Assembly (NCBI RefSeq): GCF_002879645.1
Contig: NZ_PNRE01000065.1
Span: 84,811 to 148,810 of the forward strand
Reading direction: 5' to 3'
DNA: 64,000 bases
DNA from: Halomonas heilongjiangensis
GTDB lineage: Bacteria > Pseudomonadota > Gammaproteobacteria > Pseudomonadales > Halomonadaceae
The notes under the pieces are model-generated. The model worked only from the letters and a program-made list of their open reading frames with translations, did no database searches and was not told the DNA's origin. Shown one piece after another: positions 8,272 to 18,037 of this stretch (position 1 is the stretch's first letter; each line of letters starts with the position of its first letter). A program made the position numbers and the translations under genes.

Positions 8272-9608
8272 CACAGGCTCCTCAGCCGCGGGTTGAAGAC
8301 CCGGTCCAGGGCGAAGCCGAGCATCGCGAAGCCCAGCCCGGTGAGCATCAGCAGCACCGCCGGCGACACCACCCAGTAGTAGTAGCCGTTGTAGAGCGCG
8401 CTCTGCGACTGGGCGTCGTTGAGCACCTTGCCCCAGGTCGGCAACACCGGGTCGCCCAGCCCCAGCACCGCCAGCGACGCCTCCAGGAACACGAAGGTCG
8501 GGATCAGGGTGACGAAGGTGGGGATCAGCACCGGCAGGATGCGCGGGATCATGTAGCGCATCACGATGCGCAGGTTGCTCGCGCCGTAGGCCTGGGCCGC
8601 CTCGATGTAGGGCGCCTCGCGGATCGGCAACAGCATCGCCCGGTACATCTTGATGCTGGCGCTGAAGATGCCGAGCACCACCACCACCCCGAGCATCAGC
8701 CAGATGCTGGTGGAATAGAGGGTGCCGACCATCACCAGGATCGGCAGCACCGGCAGGATCATGTTGACCTCGGTGAGGCGCTGGATGACGGCGTCGATCC
8801 AGCCGCGGTACCAGACCCCCACCGCGGCGATGACCAGGGTGGTGACGGTGGTGCCCACCGCCGCCAGCAGCCCGAAGGCCAGCGCCACCGGCGTGCCCCA
8901 CAGCAGCGCCAGGCGGAGGTCGCGACGCTGGTGATCGGTGCCGGCGATGCCATGGACGCGGCCGTAGAGCACCAGTTCGGCGTCGATGCCGGCCCGGTCG
9001 TCGAACACCACGGCATCCAGCAGCAGCACATGGCGCCCCTTCTGGACCCGCGGCATGGCCTCGCCATCGGGCTCGGCGAGCAGGCCGATATGCGGCACCC
9101 GCCCCCCCAGCCGACGCTCCAGGGCACGGTCCTGGGAGATCGAGACCCGATCCTCGCGGCCGATGCGGTGCCCGCCCAGCGAGATCTCGCGCCCGTCGGG
9201 GGCCTGCCACAGCAGCCGCGCGAAGGGCCGTTGCTCGTGCCCCTCGGCACGTAGGAAGAGGTTGATCTCGCTGGGAAAGCCGTCGAAGTCGTAGTCGAAG
9301 GCAAGCGCCATGCGCAGGCGACGCCCCCCCGCGAAGGGCGCCTCCTCCACCTCGGCGCCGCGGCCGACGATCAGGGTGCGCGCCTGGCGGCCCCCCGACA
9401 GCCGGTCGGCCCACGCCGGGCCGGCATTCACCGGGTGCAGCCGCCAGGGCTCGCCGCCGCGCCACTTGTCCAGCGCCTCGGGATACGGGATGGCCACCAC
9501 GGTGTAGAGCGACAGCCCCACCAGCGCGGCGATGATCACCATCCCCACCAGGGCCGACGGATACCGGCGCAGCTCCCGCCAGCCGTCGCGCCACCGTCCG
9601 CCGTTCAT
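8271..9608 (-). CDS. OppC/DppC-class permease with a large extracytoplasmic insert
   Basis: A 445-residue inner-membrane permease subunit. TM1 spans about residues 17-38, then about 180 residues follow before the family motif GTDHQRRDL at about 223. Usual OppC proteins have only a few tens of residues there. The insert contains a beta-rich, charged region (FDYDFDGFPSEINLFLRAEG), predicted periplasmic. The core has about five TM segments and an intact EAA loop (EAAQAYGASNLRIVMRYMIP) that contacts the ATPases. The ATG at 9608 overlaps the stop of the partner permease. Confidence 0.85.
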   Translation of the reverse strand: MNGGRWRDGWRELRRYPSALVGMVIIAALVGLSLYTVVAIPYPEALDKWRGGEPWRLHPVNAGPAWADRLSGGRQARTLIVGRGAEVEEAPFAGGRRLRMALAFDYDFDGFPSEINLFLRAEGHEQRPFARLLWQAPDGREISLGGHRIGREDRVSISQDRALERRLGGRVPHIGLLAEPDGEAMPRVQKGRHVLLLDAVVFDDRAGIDAELVLYGRVHGIAGTDHQRRDLRLALLWGTPVALAFGLLAAVGTTVTTLVIAAVGVWYRGWIDAVIQRLTEVNMILPVLPILVMVGTLYSTSIWLMLGVVVVLGIFSASIKMYRAMLLPIREAPYIEAAQAYGASNLRIVMRYMIPRILPVLIPTFVTLIPTFVFLEASLAVLGLGDPVLPTWGKVLNDAQSQSALYNGYYYWVVSPAVLLMLTGLGFAMLGFALDRVFNPRLRSL

Positions 9609-10720
9609 CGCCGTCCCCCCTCGAGGCGCACGCGCGGGTCCAGCAGCGCGTAGAGGATGTCGAGCAGGAACACCGTCGCCGCCAGCAGGTAGGCGAAGAT
9701 CACCACGGCACCGATGATCACCGGGGTATCGCGATGGCCGATGGCCCGGAACAGCAGCGAGCCCAGCCCCGGCCAGTTGAACACCTGCTCGAGGATGATG
9801 GCGCCGCTCCACAGGCCGATCAGCATCAGCAGGAAGCTGGTGACGATCGGCGACAGGGTCGGACGCAGGATGTAGCGCCGCTCGATGAGGTGCGACGGCA
9901 GCCCCTTGGCCCGCGCCATCTCCACGTAGTCCTCGCTGGAGTGGATCAGGAAGAAGGTGCGCCAGGAGTAGATCGAGACGAAGATCGACGACAGGAACAT
10001 CGCCGCGAGCGGCAGCAGCATATGACGCAGCACGCTGGCCGCGTACTCCCAGCGCCCCTCGGGGGGCGGCGCGGCGACCATGCCGCCGGCCGGCAACAGC
10101 GGTATCACGAAGGCGAACACCAGGATCAGGAAGATGCCGTAGAACCAGCCCGGGGCCGCCGAGGTGGGCGCCAGCGCGATCACGCCGCGGTCGAGCGCGC
10201 TGCCGTAGCGACGCGACAGCGTCAGCGCCACGAACACCGAGGTGAAGAACACCAGCAGGTTGGCGCTGCCGAACAGCAGCAGGGTCGCCGGCAACCGCTC
10301 GACGATGATGTCGTAGACCTCCCGCGAGCCGCGGTCGCTGTGCATCTGCTCGGCACGCCCCAACTCCAGGCGCATGGCGCGCTGCAGATAGTCGACGCTG
10401 CGCAAGAGGAAGGGCTGGTCCAGGCGCAACCGCTCCACCTCCAGCGACACCCGACGCTCGATCAGCGCGTGGCGCTCCTCGCCGGGCATGTCCAGGAAGG
10501 CGGGATCGGCACGCACCGCCTCGGCGGCCTCGCTGCGGATCTGCACCAGCCGCAGCTCATCCACCCGGCCGCCCATGTTGGCGATCACGATGGTCAGGTA
10601 GACACTCACCAGCACGGTGAGCAGCAGCGCCAGCAGCCGCTTGACGGTATAGGCCAGCAGATGGCGCAGGTCGCGCCACAGGGCCCGGCGCGGCGGCGGA
10701 ATGCGCTGCGAATCGCTCAT
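9605..10720 (-). CDS. OppB/DppB-class permease
   Basis: A 371-residue inner-membrane permease. TM1 (about 22-45) is followed by a ~100-residue charged extracytoplasmic stretch. The conserved binding-protein-dependent transport core begins at about 145 (LPATLLLFGSANLLVFF). The EAA-type loop (SEDYVEMARAKGLPSHLIERRYILRPTL) and the C-terminal motif (VFNWPGLGSLLFRAIGHRDTP) are family hallmarks. The start at 10720 overlaps the binding-protein stop by 4 bp and its own stop overlaps the next permease start. It forms the pore with the following gene product. Confidence 0.9.
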   Translation of the reverse strand: MSDSQRIPPPRRALWRDLRHLLAYTVKRLLALLLTVLVSVYLTIVIANMGGRVDELRLVQIRSEAAEAVRADPAFLDMPGEERHALIERRVSLEVERLRLDQPFLLRSVDYLQRAMRLELGRAEQMHSDRGSREVYDIIVERLPATLLLFGSANLLVFFTSVFVALTLSRRYGSALDRGVIALAPTSAAPGWFYGIFLILVFAFVIPLLPAGGMVAAPPPEGRWEYAASVLRHMLLPLAAMFLSSIFVSIYSWRTFFLIHSSEDYVEMARAKGLPSHLIERRYILRPTLSPIVTSFLLMLIGLWSGAIILEQVFNWPGLGSLLFRAIGHRDTPVIIGAVVIFAYLLAATVFLLDILYALLDPRVRLEGGRR

Positions 10721-13239
10721 GGCGCCCCCTCCCTGCCGCCGGCCGGTACCGTGGCGAAGACGTGCGAGGCGAAGACCGGCAGCGCCACCCGGCGGCTGGT
10801 CACCGCCAGTTCCAGGCTGTTGGCGCCGGCCCCCAGGGCCGCGACCGTCTCCGCCGACAACGCCAGGCGCCACAGGCCGTCGTCGAGCGCCTCGGCCTCG
10901 CCCCGTCGGGCCAGCTCGCCGCGGCCGTCGAAGAGCAGGAACTGCACCTGTTCGATGTCCTCGGCGGCGTAGGGCTCACCGTCGAAGGTCACGGCCAGAT
11001 GAAAGGCGGCGGCCTCCCCGACTTCCACCACCAGGGGACCGTCGAGGTCGAGCTCGGGAATCGCCGGGCGGGAGAAGCGCAGCCACTTGTCGGCCGGGTC
11101 GGGGAACTCGGCGAAGCGACGCAGCACCACGCTGCCCGCCACGGGATGGACCGAGTGCAGCTCGAAGGGGCCATTGCCGACCCAGAAGTGACCGCGTTCG
11201 GCGTACCAGTCGGCGAGCGCCCGGTAGCGTGCGGCGACCTCCTCCGCGTCGAGCAGCTCGCCGAGCGCCGCCGGATAGGGCCGGATGCCGCGCTCGCGCG
11301 CCCGGCGCAGCTGGCGCTCCAGGATCGGCACGCTGGGCCCCGCCACCAGGCTCATCCAGTCCACCCGCCGCTGGTCGGCCTTGTTCGACGAGAACGCCAG
11401 CTCGTCGCTGCCCTCGGCCAGGATGCCCAGCGCCAGGGTATGCCAGGGGATCGGCGCCGGCGCCCGGGCCGCCACGATGGTCTCCGCGTCGGGGTAGATC
11501 TGGTCGCTGTAGACCTCGACGACCAGCGGGTCGCGGGAGACGATGTGCCAGCCGCGGAAGTGTCGCTGGAAGGCCTCGAAGGTGGCCAGGTGGGCGACGT
11601 CGAACAGCCGGCTCCCCTCGTCGGCCCGCTCGAAGGTCAGGATCCACGGCAGGATGAAATCGGCCAGCGACAGGGTCGAACCGTCGTGCCAGCGCCGCTC
11701 GAACAGCGCCTCCTCGTATGCCACCCGCGTCCGGGTGCGCGCGGTGACGCCCTCCGGGTGCTTCTCGCCGACGGTGACGAAGCGGCCGGCGTCGCCATCC
11801 CAGTCGATCCAGGCCGCCTCGGGGACCCGGATCTCCTCGGCGCTCTCCACGCTCAGCCAGTCGAGGGTGCGACCGACCGGCACCCCCGCCTCCACGGTCA
11901 CCTCGGCCCCTTCGATGCGCTGGGGCAGGTAGAGCCCGGTGAAGGGATCGGGAATCACCATCGGATCCTCGGTCGCGCGCATGATCATCCGGTCGGAGGC
12001 CCAGTTGCTGCCCGCCACGGGATTCCACGGCTCGGTCAGCAGGTTGGGGGTGCCGAACACCATCTGCCCGCCCACCCGGTCGGTGTAGCGCAGGGTGTAG
12101 GGCCACAGCGCCGATCCCGACAGCCCGCCGGCCAGGTCCACGGCAACCGCGACGTTGGCGGCCCGCGCCGAGGCATTGAGCTGGTCCACCAGCCAGACCC
12201 GCACCGAATCCTCCATGGCGAGCTCGAGGGCGCGGGTCATCATCGCCTGACGCTCCACCCAGGTGCGGTAGTCGCGCCGCTCCAGGCGGTCGGCCAGCTC
12301 ATCGAACTCCGGGACCGGCCGATAGGCCTGCCACAGCGGCTCGGCGCGCCCCCGCGGGGTGTAGTAGAAGCTGAAGCCCTCCGCCTGGTCGCGCAGGATC
12401 ACGATGGTGATCCAGCTGCCGGTGTAGAAATGCCAGTGTCCGGCCCGCGGGTCGCTGGCGATCCACAGCCGCGAGGCCTCTTCCGCCGTGCGATAGCGCC
12501 GCTCGACGGCGAAGCCGAGGTCCTCCATCAGGTTGGCGATGTAGTCGCCGATCCGTCGCCGCTCGTCCTCGGTGCGGATCAGCGCGATCAGGCGCACGGG
12601 GGCATCCCGGTACCACCATCGCCCCCCGGCGAAGCGTGCCCCCAGGGCCTCCATCTCACGGTGGATCACGTCGCGGGCGGCCTCGGGATCATGGGCATAG
12701 TGCAGCTCCAGCTCACGGGCCTCGTCGGCCAGGCGGGCGTAGTCGGGAAAGGCGGTGGAGAGCGGCAGGTAGCGCGGGACGGCGAGGCCCCCGAAGATCT
12801 CCTCGGCGATGTAGCGACGATCGATCAGCCGATTGAGCGCCTCACGGATGGCCGGCACATGGAAGGGGTTGAGCTCACCGGTGGCCAGCTCCGGGCCGGC
12901 GGGGTTGAGGGTCAGTTCGCTGGCGGTGCCGTAGGCGAGGTCATAGGCGGTATGCAGCGAGTCGCGCAGGCGATTGAACACCGTGGTGCTGGAGATGCCC
13001 TGGGTGAAGACCTGATGGGAACCGGCCTCGATCAGGCCGGTGACCCGGCCCACGTCCGCCTCCCGGGTGAACACGACCCGATCCACGAGGGCACCGCGCC
13101 GCCCCTGGAGCTCGGCTTCGTCGATGCCCTCGCCCGGCGTCGGTGGCTGCCGTGGTGCGACCGTGGAGGCCGGGCGCAGCGCGACGGCGAGCACCGCAAG
13201 GAACAACAGGGCTGCAGCCACTGGAACGACACGTCGCAT
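10717..13239 (-). CDS. Oversized family-5 substrate-binding protein
   Basis: About 840 residues, against roughly 500-600 for typical oligopeptide-binding proteins. An N-terminal hydrophobic segment (residues 5-22) with no lipobox suggests either a signal peptide or a membrane anchor. Family-5 features are recognisable: AIREALNRLIDRRYIAEEIFGG, later YEEALFERRWHDGSTLSLADFILPW, and WVGNGPFELHSVHP near the C-terminus. The last ~110 residues look like an additional beta domain. The start at 13239 (MRRVV) is preferred over the in-frame ATG at 13263. It is first in the five-gene operon with 4-bp overlap to the permease gene. Confidence 0.82.
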   Translation of the reverse strand: MRRVVPVAAALLFLAVLAVALRPASTVAPRQPPTPGEGIDEAELQGRRGALVDRVVFTREADVGRVTGLIEAGSHQVFTQGISSTTVFNRLRDSLHTAYDLAYGTASELTLNPAGPELATGELNPFHVPAIREALNRLIDRRYIAEEIFGGLAVPRYLPLSTAFPDYARLADEARELELHYAHDPEAARDVIHREMEALGARFAGGRWWYRDAPVRLIALIRTEDERRRIGDYIANLMEDLGFAVERRYRTAEEASRLWIASDPRAGHWHFYTGSWITIVILRDQAEGFSFYYTPRGRAEPLWQAYRPVPEFDELADRLERRDYRTWVERQAMMTRALELAMEDSVRVWLVDQLNASARAANVAVAVDLAGGLSGSALWPYTLRYTDRVGGQMVFGTPNLLTEPWNPVAGSNWASDRMIMRATEDPMVIPDPFTGLYLPQRIEGAEVTVEAGVPVGRTLDWLSVESAEEIRVPEAAWIDWDGDAGRFVTVGEKHPEGVTARTRTRVAYEEALFERRWHDGSTLSLADFILPWILTFERADEGSRLFDVAHLATFEAFQRHFRGWHIVSRDPLVVEVYSDQIYPDAETIVAARAPAPIPWHTLALGILAEGSDELAFSSNKADQRRVDWMSLVAGPSVPILERQLRRARERGIRPYPAALGELLDAEEVAARYRALADWYAERGHFWVGNGPFELHSVHPVAGSVVLRRFAEFPDPADKWLRFSRPAIPELDLDGPLVVEVGEAAAFHLAVTFDGEPYAAEDIEQVQFLLFDGRGELARRGEAEALDDGLWRLALSAETVAALGAGANSLELAVTSRRVALPVFASHVFATVPAGGREGAP

Positions 13240-13343
13240 CACGTCACCGCTGGAGCGTGCCACGGCACGGACGGTTACCTGTTTTCACACCGTAGGCGAG
13301 ATGGCCGTGAGGCGAGAGCGGCACTTTCAACGCTTGCCGTCCC

Positions 13344-14360
13344 TCAACGCCGCGCCAGGGTCTCCACGGCCTTGGCCAGCGCCAGGGTCAGCCGCGCCAT
13401 GGTCTCGTAGTCCAGTCGGTCGTGGGTGTCGTGGGGGCCGTGGTAGTAGGGATTGCGGAAGTTGGCGGTGTCGGTGAGCATGATCGCCGGATAGCCCACC
13501 TCCCAGAACGCCCAGTGATCCGAGCGGCGGATATCGCCGATCAGCTCCGGTGCGGCCAGCCCCTCCGAAGGCATCTCGGCGTGCTCGCGGAAGGCGCCGA
13601 CGGCATCACGCACCAGCCTCCGTGAGCCCAGGTTGCCGACGAAGGCCACGAAGTCGCCGCGGTGAGGATAGAAATGGCCCAGCAGTGGCGGGTGACGCTG
13701 GCTGCCCGGCGCGTCGACGTAGTAGCCCAGCATCTCCAGGGAGAGCATGCCGACGATGTCGTCGCCCCGCGCCCGGGCCTCGCGGGCGTAGGCCAGGCTG
13801 CCCATGGCCTCGCTGGCGAAGAAGGGGGCCTCCTCGTTGACGAAGGCGACCAGGTGCAGGCTTCGCTCGAGGTCGGCCTCGCCCAGCAACCGCGCCAGCT
13901 CGATCAGTACGGCCACGCCCGAGGCGTTGTCGTCGGCGCCGGGGGTGCCGCGCACGGTGTCGTAGTGGGCACCGATGACCAGGATCTCGTCCGTCGCCCC
14001 GCTGCCCGGCAGGCGCACCTCGACATTGTCGAAGACCCAAGCCTGGGTCGGTACGGCGTGCCGCACCGGCTGGTGTCCCGCCTCGCGAAAGGCCCGGTCG
14101 ATGGCATCGGCCGCGGCGTGAAGCGCTTCAGGGCGCCAGTAGTGGCGCTCGCCGATCTCATCGGCCAGCACCCGGACGTGCTCCCGAAGGCGCTCACGGA
14201 GCGCCTGCCCCTCGTCGTCCAGCGGCGGGGGCGTACCCCGGTAGGAACCCCCTGGCATCTGGAACATCATCCCGTAGCCTCCCCCCAGCGTCAGCAGGAC
14301 CAGCACCAGCAACCCCGCCACGAGCCCGACCACCACCGTCATGCCTGCTTGACGCGCCAC
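13344..14360 (-). CDS. Exported or anchored M28-family zinc aminopeptidase
   Basis: About 338 residues with an N-terminal TM or signal segment (about residues 8-30). M28 di-zinc motifs are HYDT, PGADDNASG (bridging Asp), NEEAP (Glu pair), SLEMLGYY and a late HGPHDTHD His. The preferred start is GTG at 14360, because GGGAGG precedes it with 5-nt spacing; GTG 14366 and ATG 14342 are in-frame alternatives. It lies just upstream of the oligopeptide-type importer on the same strand, separated by about 80 bp. Periplasmic peptide trimming before import is a reasonable inference. Confidence 0.85.
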   Translation of the reverse strand: MARQAGMTVVVGLVAGLLVLVLLTLGGGYGMMFQMPGGSYRGTPPPLDDEGQALRERLREHVRVLADEIGERHYWRPEALHAAADAIDRAFREAGHQPVRHAVPTQAWVFDNVEVRLPGSGATDEILVIGAHYDTVRGTPGADDNASGVAVLIELARLLGEADLERSLHLVAFVNEEAPFFASEAMGSLAYAREARARGDDIVGMLSLEMLGYYVDAPGSQRHPPLLGHFYPHRGDFVAFVGNLGSRRLVRDAVGAFREHAEMPSEGLAAPELIGDIRRSDHWAFWEVGYPAIMLTDTANFRNPYYHGPHDTHDRLDYETMARLTLALAKAVETLARR

Positions 14361-14382
14361 TGGCACCTCCCGACGGCCGCGC

Positions 14383-16797
14383 TCATCGAGCCCTACCCGC
14401 TCGGAGCCGCAACCGCACCCATTGGGACAGATAGACCAGGGCGTAGAGGCTGACGCCGAGAATGTCGGTGAACCAGTTGGGCTGGATCAGCATGAAGGCG
14501 ACGCCCAGCAGCACCAGCCGCTCGGGGATCAGGGTGCGGATGCGCACGAAGCCCTGCACCCCCGCCGCGAAGGCCAGCATACCCACCAGGGCGCTGGCGA
14601 AGATATGCAGGATGTGGAACCAGCCGCCGACATCGATCTGCAGCAGTTGGGTATTGAAGATGAACATGAACGGCAGGATGGCGGTGCGCATGTCGTAGAC
14701 GAAGCCCTGCACCCCGGTACGGATCGGATCGCTGCGGGCGATGCCGGCGGCGGCATAGGCGGCCAGCCCCACCGGCGGCGTGTCGTCGGCCAGGATGCCG
14801 AAGAAGAACACGAACAGGTGCGCCGCCAGCAGCGGGATGGCGAAACCGAACTCGTTGCCCAGGTTGTAGATCACCGGCGCGGTGAGGGTCGCCATTACCA
14901 CGTAGTTGGCGGTGGTCGGCAGCCCCAGCCCGAGGATCAGGCTGGCCACCGCGGTGATCAGCAGCACGATGGCGAACTGGGTGGTGGTGTCGAAGGTTCC
15001 CACGTTGCCGCCGAAGAACTCCACCACCGGCAGGGTGATCAGGCCGATGCCGCCGGCCATGGCCGCGCTGATGATCTGGATGATCTCGGTGAGGCGCAGC
15101 CCCACCCCAGTCTGACTGACCGAGCCGACGATGATGCCGGCGGCCGCCACCGCCACGGCGATACCCACCATGTTGCGCGCCCCGGCGATCAGGCCGTGGA
15201 ACAGCGTGACCGCCCCGCGTCCTAGCGCCGGCAGCAGCGGGCGCCCCTGCAGGAAGGCCTTGACCGGCTCCTGCACCAGCATCAGCACCGCCAGGGCCAG
15301 GATCGCCACCATTACCGCATAGCCGGGGGTGCGCCGCACGATCACCAGGTAGTAGACCAGCACCGCCACCGGAATCAGGAAGTGGATGCCGCCGATGAAG
15401 GTCTTGAGCCGCGGCGGCAGCTCGTCCCGCGGGATGCCGTGCAGCCCCAGCTTCAGCGCCTCCAGGTGCATGATGTAGAACAGCGCGAAATAGGCCACGA
15501 AGGCCGGTATCACCGCCGCCCGGACCACCTCGATATAGGGCACGCCGACGAACTCGGCGATGATGAAGGCCGCCGCCCCCATCACCGGCGGCATCAGCTG
15601 GCCATTGGTCGATACCGCCACCTCGCAGGCCGCGGCCTTGTAGTCGGGATAGCCGGTGCGTTTCATCAGCGGAATGGTGAAGGTGCCGGTGGTCACCACA
15701 TTGGCCAGCGACGACCCCGAGACCATGCCGGTCATCCCCGAGGCCACCACCGCGGCCTTGGCCGGCCCACCGCGCATATGGCCGAGGAAGGAGTTGGCGA
15801 CGTCGATGAAATACTTGCCGGCCCCGGCCTTGTCGAGCATCGAGCCGAACAGCACGAACAGGAACACGAAGGCGGTGGACACCCCCACCGGCACGCCGAA
15901 GATGCCCTCGGTGGTCACGTACTGCTGGCTGATGGCGCGCTGCAGGCTGGCGCCGCGATGGGCCAGCAGATCGGGCACCCACTCGGCCAGCCAGGGAACG
16001 GCGCCGCGTGGCCCCACCAACTGGTAGAGGAAGAAGATCCCCGCGATCACCGCCAGCGCCGGCCCCAGGCTGCGTCGCGTCGCCTCCAGCAGCAGCAGCA
16101 TGAACAGCAGGCCGATCCAGATCTCGCGGGGGATCGCCAGACCCTGCCGCATCTGCAGGCCGTGGTAGTCGAACACCAGGTAGAGCGCGCCCAGCCCCGC
16201 CAGCAGGGCAAACAGGAAGTCGAACCAGGGCACCCGATGGACCTGCTCCAGGCGCAGCGATGCCAATACCACCGCGCAGAGCGCCAGCCCCACGCCCATC
16301 GCCAGCCAGCCCGGCACGCTCAGGGGTGTGACCACCGAGATCAGCATCATGAAGGTAGCGCCCACCCCGAGGCTGATCCCGCCGAGCATCACCCGCTGAA
16401 AGACGGTGGGCCGCTGGCGGCCACGGATGGCGGGAAAGACCAGGAAGGCCAGGGTGATGCCGAAGCACACGTGGATCGCCCGCTGGATGACCACGTCGAC
16501 CGCCAGCACGCTGGCCACCCCCAGTTGGAACAGCGACCAGGCCAGCGCCAGGGCGACGATCGCCCACAGCAGGATACCGCTGGGCATCCGCGCCCCGGTC
16601 TCGAGCTCCTCGACCAGTTCACGCGCCTTGCGCGCGGCCTCCTGATCGAGCCGCGACCGTTGAGCGTCGGGGCCCCCGTGCCGGGAATCGTCCGGCTCGG
16701 GATCCGGCGATCCCGGGGGTGGAGGGTTCTCGACCATGCTGGCCCCCATGATCAAGTCGTCACCGACCCGGGGCCGCCGGTCGCGGCCCCGGGCCAT
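14383..16797 (-). CDS. TRAP transporter permease, fused 4TM/12TM (TAXI type)
   Basis: About 804 residues carrying the small (DctQ-like) and large (DctM-like) TRAP subunits in one polypeptide, as is normal for TAXI-TRAP systems. More than 15 hydrophobic segments are visible. Large-subunit motifs include GMTGMVSGSSLANVVTTGTFTIPLMKRTGY, LGLGLPTTANYVVMATL and GILADDTPPVGLAAYAAAGIA. Start choice is uncertain: ATG 16797, 16749 or 16737 are in frame. A strong AAGGGAGG lies just upstream of 16797 but with long spacing. It follows the binding-protein gene by 25 bp. Ion-driven uptake of an organic acid or amino acid is inferred; the substrate is unknown. Confidence 0.9.
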   Translation of the reverse strand: MARGRDRRPRVGDDLIMGASMVENPPPPGSPDPEPDDSRHGGPDAQRSRLDQEAARKARELVEELETGARMPSGILLWAIVALALAWSLFQLGVASVLAVDVVIQRAIHVCFGITLAFLVFPAIRGRQRPTVFQRVMLGGISLGVGATFMMLISVVTPLSVPGWLAMGVGLALCAVVLASLRLEQVHRVPWFDFLFALLAGLGALYLVFDYHGLQMRQGLAIPREIWIGLLFMLLLLEATRRSLGPALAVIAGIFFLYQLVGPRGAVPWLAEWVPDLLAHRGASLQRAISQQYVTTEGIFGVPVGVSTAFVFLFVLFGSMLDKAGAGKYFIDVANSFLGHMRGGPAKAAVVASGMTGMVSGSSLANVVTTGTFTIPLMKRTGYPDYKAAACEVAVSTNGQLMPPVMGAAAFIIAEFVGVPYIEVVRAAVIPAFVAYFALFYIMHLEALKLGLHGIPRDELPPRLKTFIGGIHFLIPVAVLVYYLVIVRRTPGYAVMVAILALAVLMLVQEPVKAFLQGRPLLPALGRGAVTLFHGLIAGARNMVGIAVAVAAAGIIVGSVSQTGVGLRLTEIIQIISAAMAGGIGLITLPVVEFFGGNVGTFDTTTQFAIVLLITAVASLILGLGLPTTANYVVMATLTAPVIYNLGNEFGFAIPLLAAHLFVFFFGILADDTPPVGLAAYAAAGIARSDPIRTGVQGFVYDMRTAILPFMFIFNTQLLQIDVGGWFHILHIFASALVGMLAFAAGVQGFVRIRTLIPERLVLLGVAFMLIQPNWFTDILGVSLYALVYLSQWVRLRLRAGRAR

Positions 16798-16821
16798 GCG
16801 CGTCGTGCAGGGCGACCTCCC

Positions 16822-17769
16822 TTAGAGCAGCCCGGCCTCCTGATAGGCCCGTTCGGCACCGGGATGCAGCGGCGCCCCGAGTCCGCTCAGGAAGTCTTCC
16901 TCGGTCAGGAAGTTGAGGGCCGGATGGATCTGGGTGAAGTCCTCCAGGTTGTCGAGAATCGTCCGGGTGATGTTGTAGACCACCTCCTCATCGAGATCGG
17001 TGGTGGTCACGAACAGCGCCTTCACCCCGAACAGGGTGACGGGCTCGTCCTGGCCGCGATAGGTGCCGGCCGGCACCTCGGTGAAGGCGAAGTAGGGGAG
17101 CTCTTCGACCAGGGGCTCGAATTCGGGATCGTCCATGGGCACGAAGACCACATCCTGGGACGTGCTGATATCCAGCAGGGCCGCCCCACCGATACCGATG
17201 GTGTAGAAGAAGCAATCGACCCGACCGTCACGCAGGAAGTCCACCCCTTCGGGAGCGGTCAGGCTCTGGGCCTCGAAATCATCGAGGCTGATGTCCAGCA
17301 CCTCCAGGGCCTGCTCCACGGTGAAGCGGATGCCGGATCCGGGGTTGCCGATGTTGACCCGCTTGCCGACGATATCGCGTACGCTGCTCACCCCCGCGTC
17401 ACGATCACAGACCAGATGCAGCGGCTCGGCATGCAGCCCCATCACCGTACGCAGCTGGGTGACGGCCTCGCCCTCGAAGCCCGCCTCGCCCTCATAGGCC
17501 TGGTACACCACGTCGGACTGGGCCAGCGCCAGGTCGAGCTCGCCGGCCGCCAGGGCCCGGGCATTGAAGGCCGAGCCGCCGGTGGCCTCGACCGTGGCCC
17601 TCAGCCCGATATCGGCCTGGTTGATGATCTGGGATGTCGCCCCGCCGACGGGGTAGTAGATGCCCACCACACTGGCGGTGCCGATGGTCAGGAACTGACG
17701 TTGGGCGAGCGCGTGATGCGCCACGAGCCCAAGGGCCAACGCCAGAAGCCCTACGATGAGTCGTTTCAT
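16822..17769 (-). CDS. TAXI-family TRAP solute-binding protein
   Basis: A 315-residue periplasmic binding protein with a cleaved signal peptide (HHALA-QR). The family signature LTIGTASVVGIYYPVGGATSQIIN immediately follows. SAFNARALAAGELDLALAQSDVVYQAYEG and VNIGNPGSGIRFTVEQALEV are also typical of the TAXI group, which binds glutamate/glutamine or related carboxylates in known cases. It is the first gene of a two-gene unit with the fused TRAP permease. The start at 17769 has GAGGAGG immediately upstream on the minus strand. Confidence 0.92.
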   Translation of the reverse strand: MKRLIVGLLALALGLVAHHALAQRQFLTIGTASVVGIYYPVGGATSQIINQADIGLRATVEATGGSAFNARALAAGELDLALAQSDVVYQAYEGEAGFEGEAVTQLRTVMGLHAEPLHLVCDRDAGVSSVRDIVGKRVNIGNPGSGIRFTVEQALEVLDISLDDFEAQSLTAPEGVDFLRDGRVDCFFYTIGIGGAALLDISTSQDVVFVPMDDPEFEPLVEELPYFAFTEVPAGTYRGQDEPVTLFGVKALFVTTTDLDEEVVYNITRTILDNLEDFTQIHPALNFLTEEDFLSGLGAPLHPGAERAYQEAGLL

Positions 17770-18037
17770 GACAGCCTCCTCCTCACGTCTGGATAGGAAA
17801 CTGGCTCCCTGCGGCCCCTGGCGGCACCGCCCTCCCTGTCGCCGGCAGATCCGGAGATTCCTCGGCGTCCACGACGGGGCCAGCTCGCCACCGAGGGATA
17901 ATGAGAGATGCGGCCAATTCTCAGTCTATACGCTATCGGGGCCTTTCACTTGTCAGGCGCCACAGCCGACAGGGGTTGCCCGATGCCGCGACAAGCGCCA
18001 GAGTGCCCTCGACCGGTATCGAGGAAGGAGCCAGTAC

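Noticed and set aside
10762..13410. An 882-codon open frame on the plus strand opposite the binding-protein gene
   Set aside because: It is antisense to a clearly recognisable family-5 binding protein, has no ribosome site and reads as low-complexity Gln/Gly/His/Arg text typical of GC-rich antisense frames. The same applies to 15382-17796, 24108-25892, 44432-46444 and 60182-61987.
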